A DNA stretch of 5,730 nt from Planctomycetota bacterium (GTDB lineage: Bacteria > Planctomycetota > UBA1135 > GCA-002686595): contig JAKVCE010000155.1 of assembly GCA_022447405.1 (NCBI GenBank), forward strand, positions 1-5,730, given 5' to 3'. Shown piece by piece: positions 4,945 through 5,730 of this stretch. Below the pieces are notes generated by a model. That model saw nothing but the letters and a program-made list of their open reading frames with translations. It searched no databases and was not told the origin of the DNA. Made by a program: the position numbers and the translations under genes. The first letter of the stretch is position 1. Each line of letters starts with the position of its first letter.

Positions 4945-5730
4945 TCATTTCATGAAGCGCATGGCGAAGAGGTCTGCGTCCACGAGGTGGAAGCGCAATC
5001 GGACGACCTCTCCAGCGAGCGCTGAGACATCGCTCGTCCTCCCCCCCTCTCGCCTCCAAGTGACCACGCGGTCGAGCTCGTTTCCGATCTGCTCTACGCA
5101 GTCCGCGAGCGCATAGCCCTCGTAAGGCGTCCCATCCTCGCGCTGCAGCTCGACCCGAACACCCCCGGCGGCAGAGGTCGAGAGGTTGAGCTCGAGCCGG
5201 TCTCCTTCGAAGGTGAGCGGCCGCGTGGTGACCACACCGCCTGCGCGACCCGCGCGGAGCGACGCCAGCCCGTCGAGGCGCATCGAGTAGCGGTGCAGCG
5301 CGGCTGTGGGCTGCGCGTAGTTCTGGTTCACGTACAAGGACATCTCGGCGGGCCCGGTCTGGACGATGTTGAGCGCTGGGTAGTTCGATCGAGAGACCCA
5401 GTTCTCAAGGCCTACGCCAGGGCGTATGAAGGCCTCCATGAAGCTCCGGTCGTAAACGCCTCCGCCGCGAGAGGTCATGAGCACCGCGTCCGAGCAATCC
5501 CGGAAGTACTTGGGGTTGACGCCCAAGCGCTCAGCGTCTTCGTCGCTGAGCACCTGCCGCCCTGGCATGAAGCGCGCAGCGACGGCGACGTAGATGTGAG
5601 GAGCCCGGAAGTAGGCGTGAGTCTGGTTGGTGTAGAGGTGCTCCTCGGGCGTGTCCCCGAAGCTCATGACCTCAGGCGCTGTCCAGTTGAGGAAGTCCAC
5701 AGAGGTCGTGCGACTCACGGTCCGAAAGCC
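4945..5730 (-). CDS. 3' part of a propeller-type glycosidase/sialidase-like protein (5' end outside window)
   Basis: The visible 261 codons run in frame to the right edge. The GTG at 5716-5718 is most likely an internal valine, since four more in-frame codons (reading GFRT) precede it and the protein begins mid-domain at SRTTSVDFLNWT. The true start is beyond the window. The first ~150 visible residues carry propeller-like motifs: TSVDFLNWT, HLYTNQT (31-37), FMPGR (54-58), SDAVLMTSRGG (80-90) and GLENWVSR (107-114). After GVVTTRPLTF comes a C-terminal beta domain with LSTSAAGGVRVELQ, SALAGEVVRLRF and DADLFAMRF. I recall this layout from planctomycete proteins annotated as BNR/sialidase-like or GH32-N-like five-bladed propellers. 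Substrate and activity are unknown, and catalytic residues cannot be assigned from this fragment. The gene converges on the secreted-protein gene across a hairpin-bearing 97-base gap. Confidence 0.85.
   Translation of the reverse strand, partial: GFRTVSRTTSVDFLNWTAPEVMSFGDTPEEHLYTNQTHAYFRAPHIYVAVAARFMPGRQVLSDEDAERLGVNPKYFRDCSDAVLMTSRGGGVYDRSFMEAFIRPGVGLENWVSRSNYPALNIVQTGPAEMSLYVNQNYAQPTAALHRYSMRLDGLASLRAGRAGGVVTTRPLTFEGDRLELNLSTSAAGGVRVELQREDGTPYEGYALADCVEQIGNELDRVVTWRREGGRTSDVSALAGEVVRLRFHLVDADLFAMRFMK

Overview
The window is high-GC, gene-dense bacterial DNA. It holds six protein genes, two of them cut by the window edges. The best clue to the organism is the secreted protein at 3802-4845. 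Its C-terminal domain (NSTG, LPANQFG, QLWYRDP and NLS motifs) belongs to a surface/secreted-protein module that I associate with marine Planctomycetota of the Saltatorellus/Engelhardtia type. The partial gene at the right edge also belongs to a propeller-hydrolase family common in planctomycetes. Planctomycetota is therefore the favoured assignment; it rests on motif recall, not on a search. Most starts here lack a Shine-Dalgarno sequence, which fits that phylum.

Left block (2-1788, plus strand): the last 60 codons of an unrecognised gene overlap the next gene by the 4-base ATGA arrangement. That next gene is a complete 535-residue radical SAM enzyme with an N-terminal cobalamin-binding-like domain, and it has a good ribosome binding site (GGAGGT). 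The two are probably translationally coupled.

Middle block (1785-3621, minus strand): an exported HExxH zinc peptidase (338 aa) is followed 25 bases later by an M24-type metallopeptidase (264 aa), a probable two-gene operon. The M24 gene converges on the radical SAM gene, and the two stop codons share the palindrome CTAG. Hydrolytic roles are inferred from metal-ligand motifs; substrates are unknown.

The 180-base divergent intergenic region (3622-3801) is less GC-rich than the genes. It contains two perfect 3-base-loop inverted repeats, one in the leader of each divergent gene, and three copies of the 9-mer TCCTATGCA. Two copies contain the start codons of the divergent genes; the third lies inverted between them.

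Right block: the secreted protein (3802-4845) has a signal peptide, a DNRLRE/CBM96-like beta domain interrupted by a run of 12 glycines, and the lineage-type C-terminal domain. After a 99-base gap with two hairpins comes the 3' part of a convergent gene (4945-5730, 5' end outside the window) for a glycosidase/sialidase-like propeller protein with a C-terminal beta domain. I saw no RNA genes, mobile elements, CRISPR arrays or defence modules. Nothing here amounts to a convincing new multi-gene system. The most unusual signals are the repeated start-codon 9-mer with its possible leader fold and the shared stop-codon palindrome.
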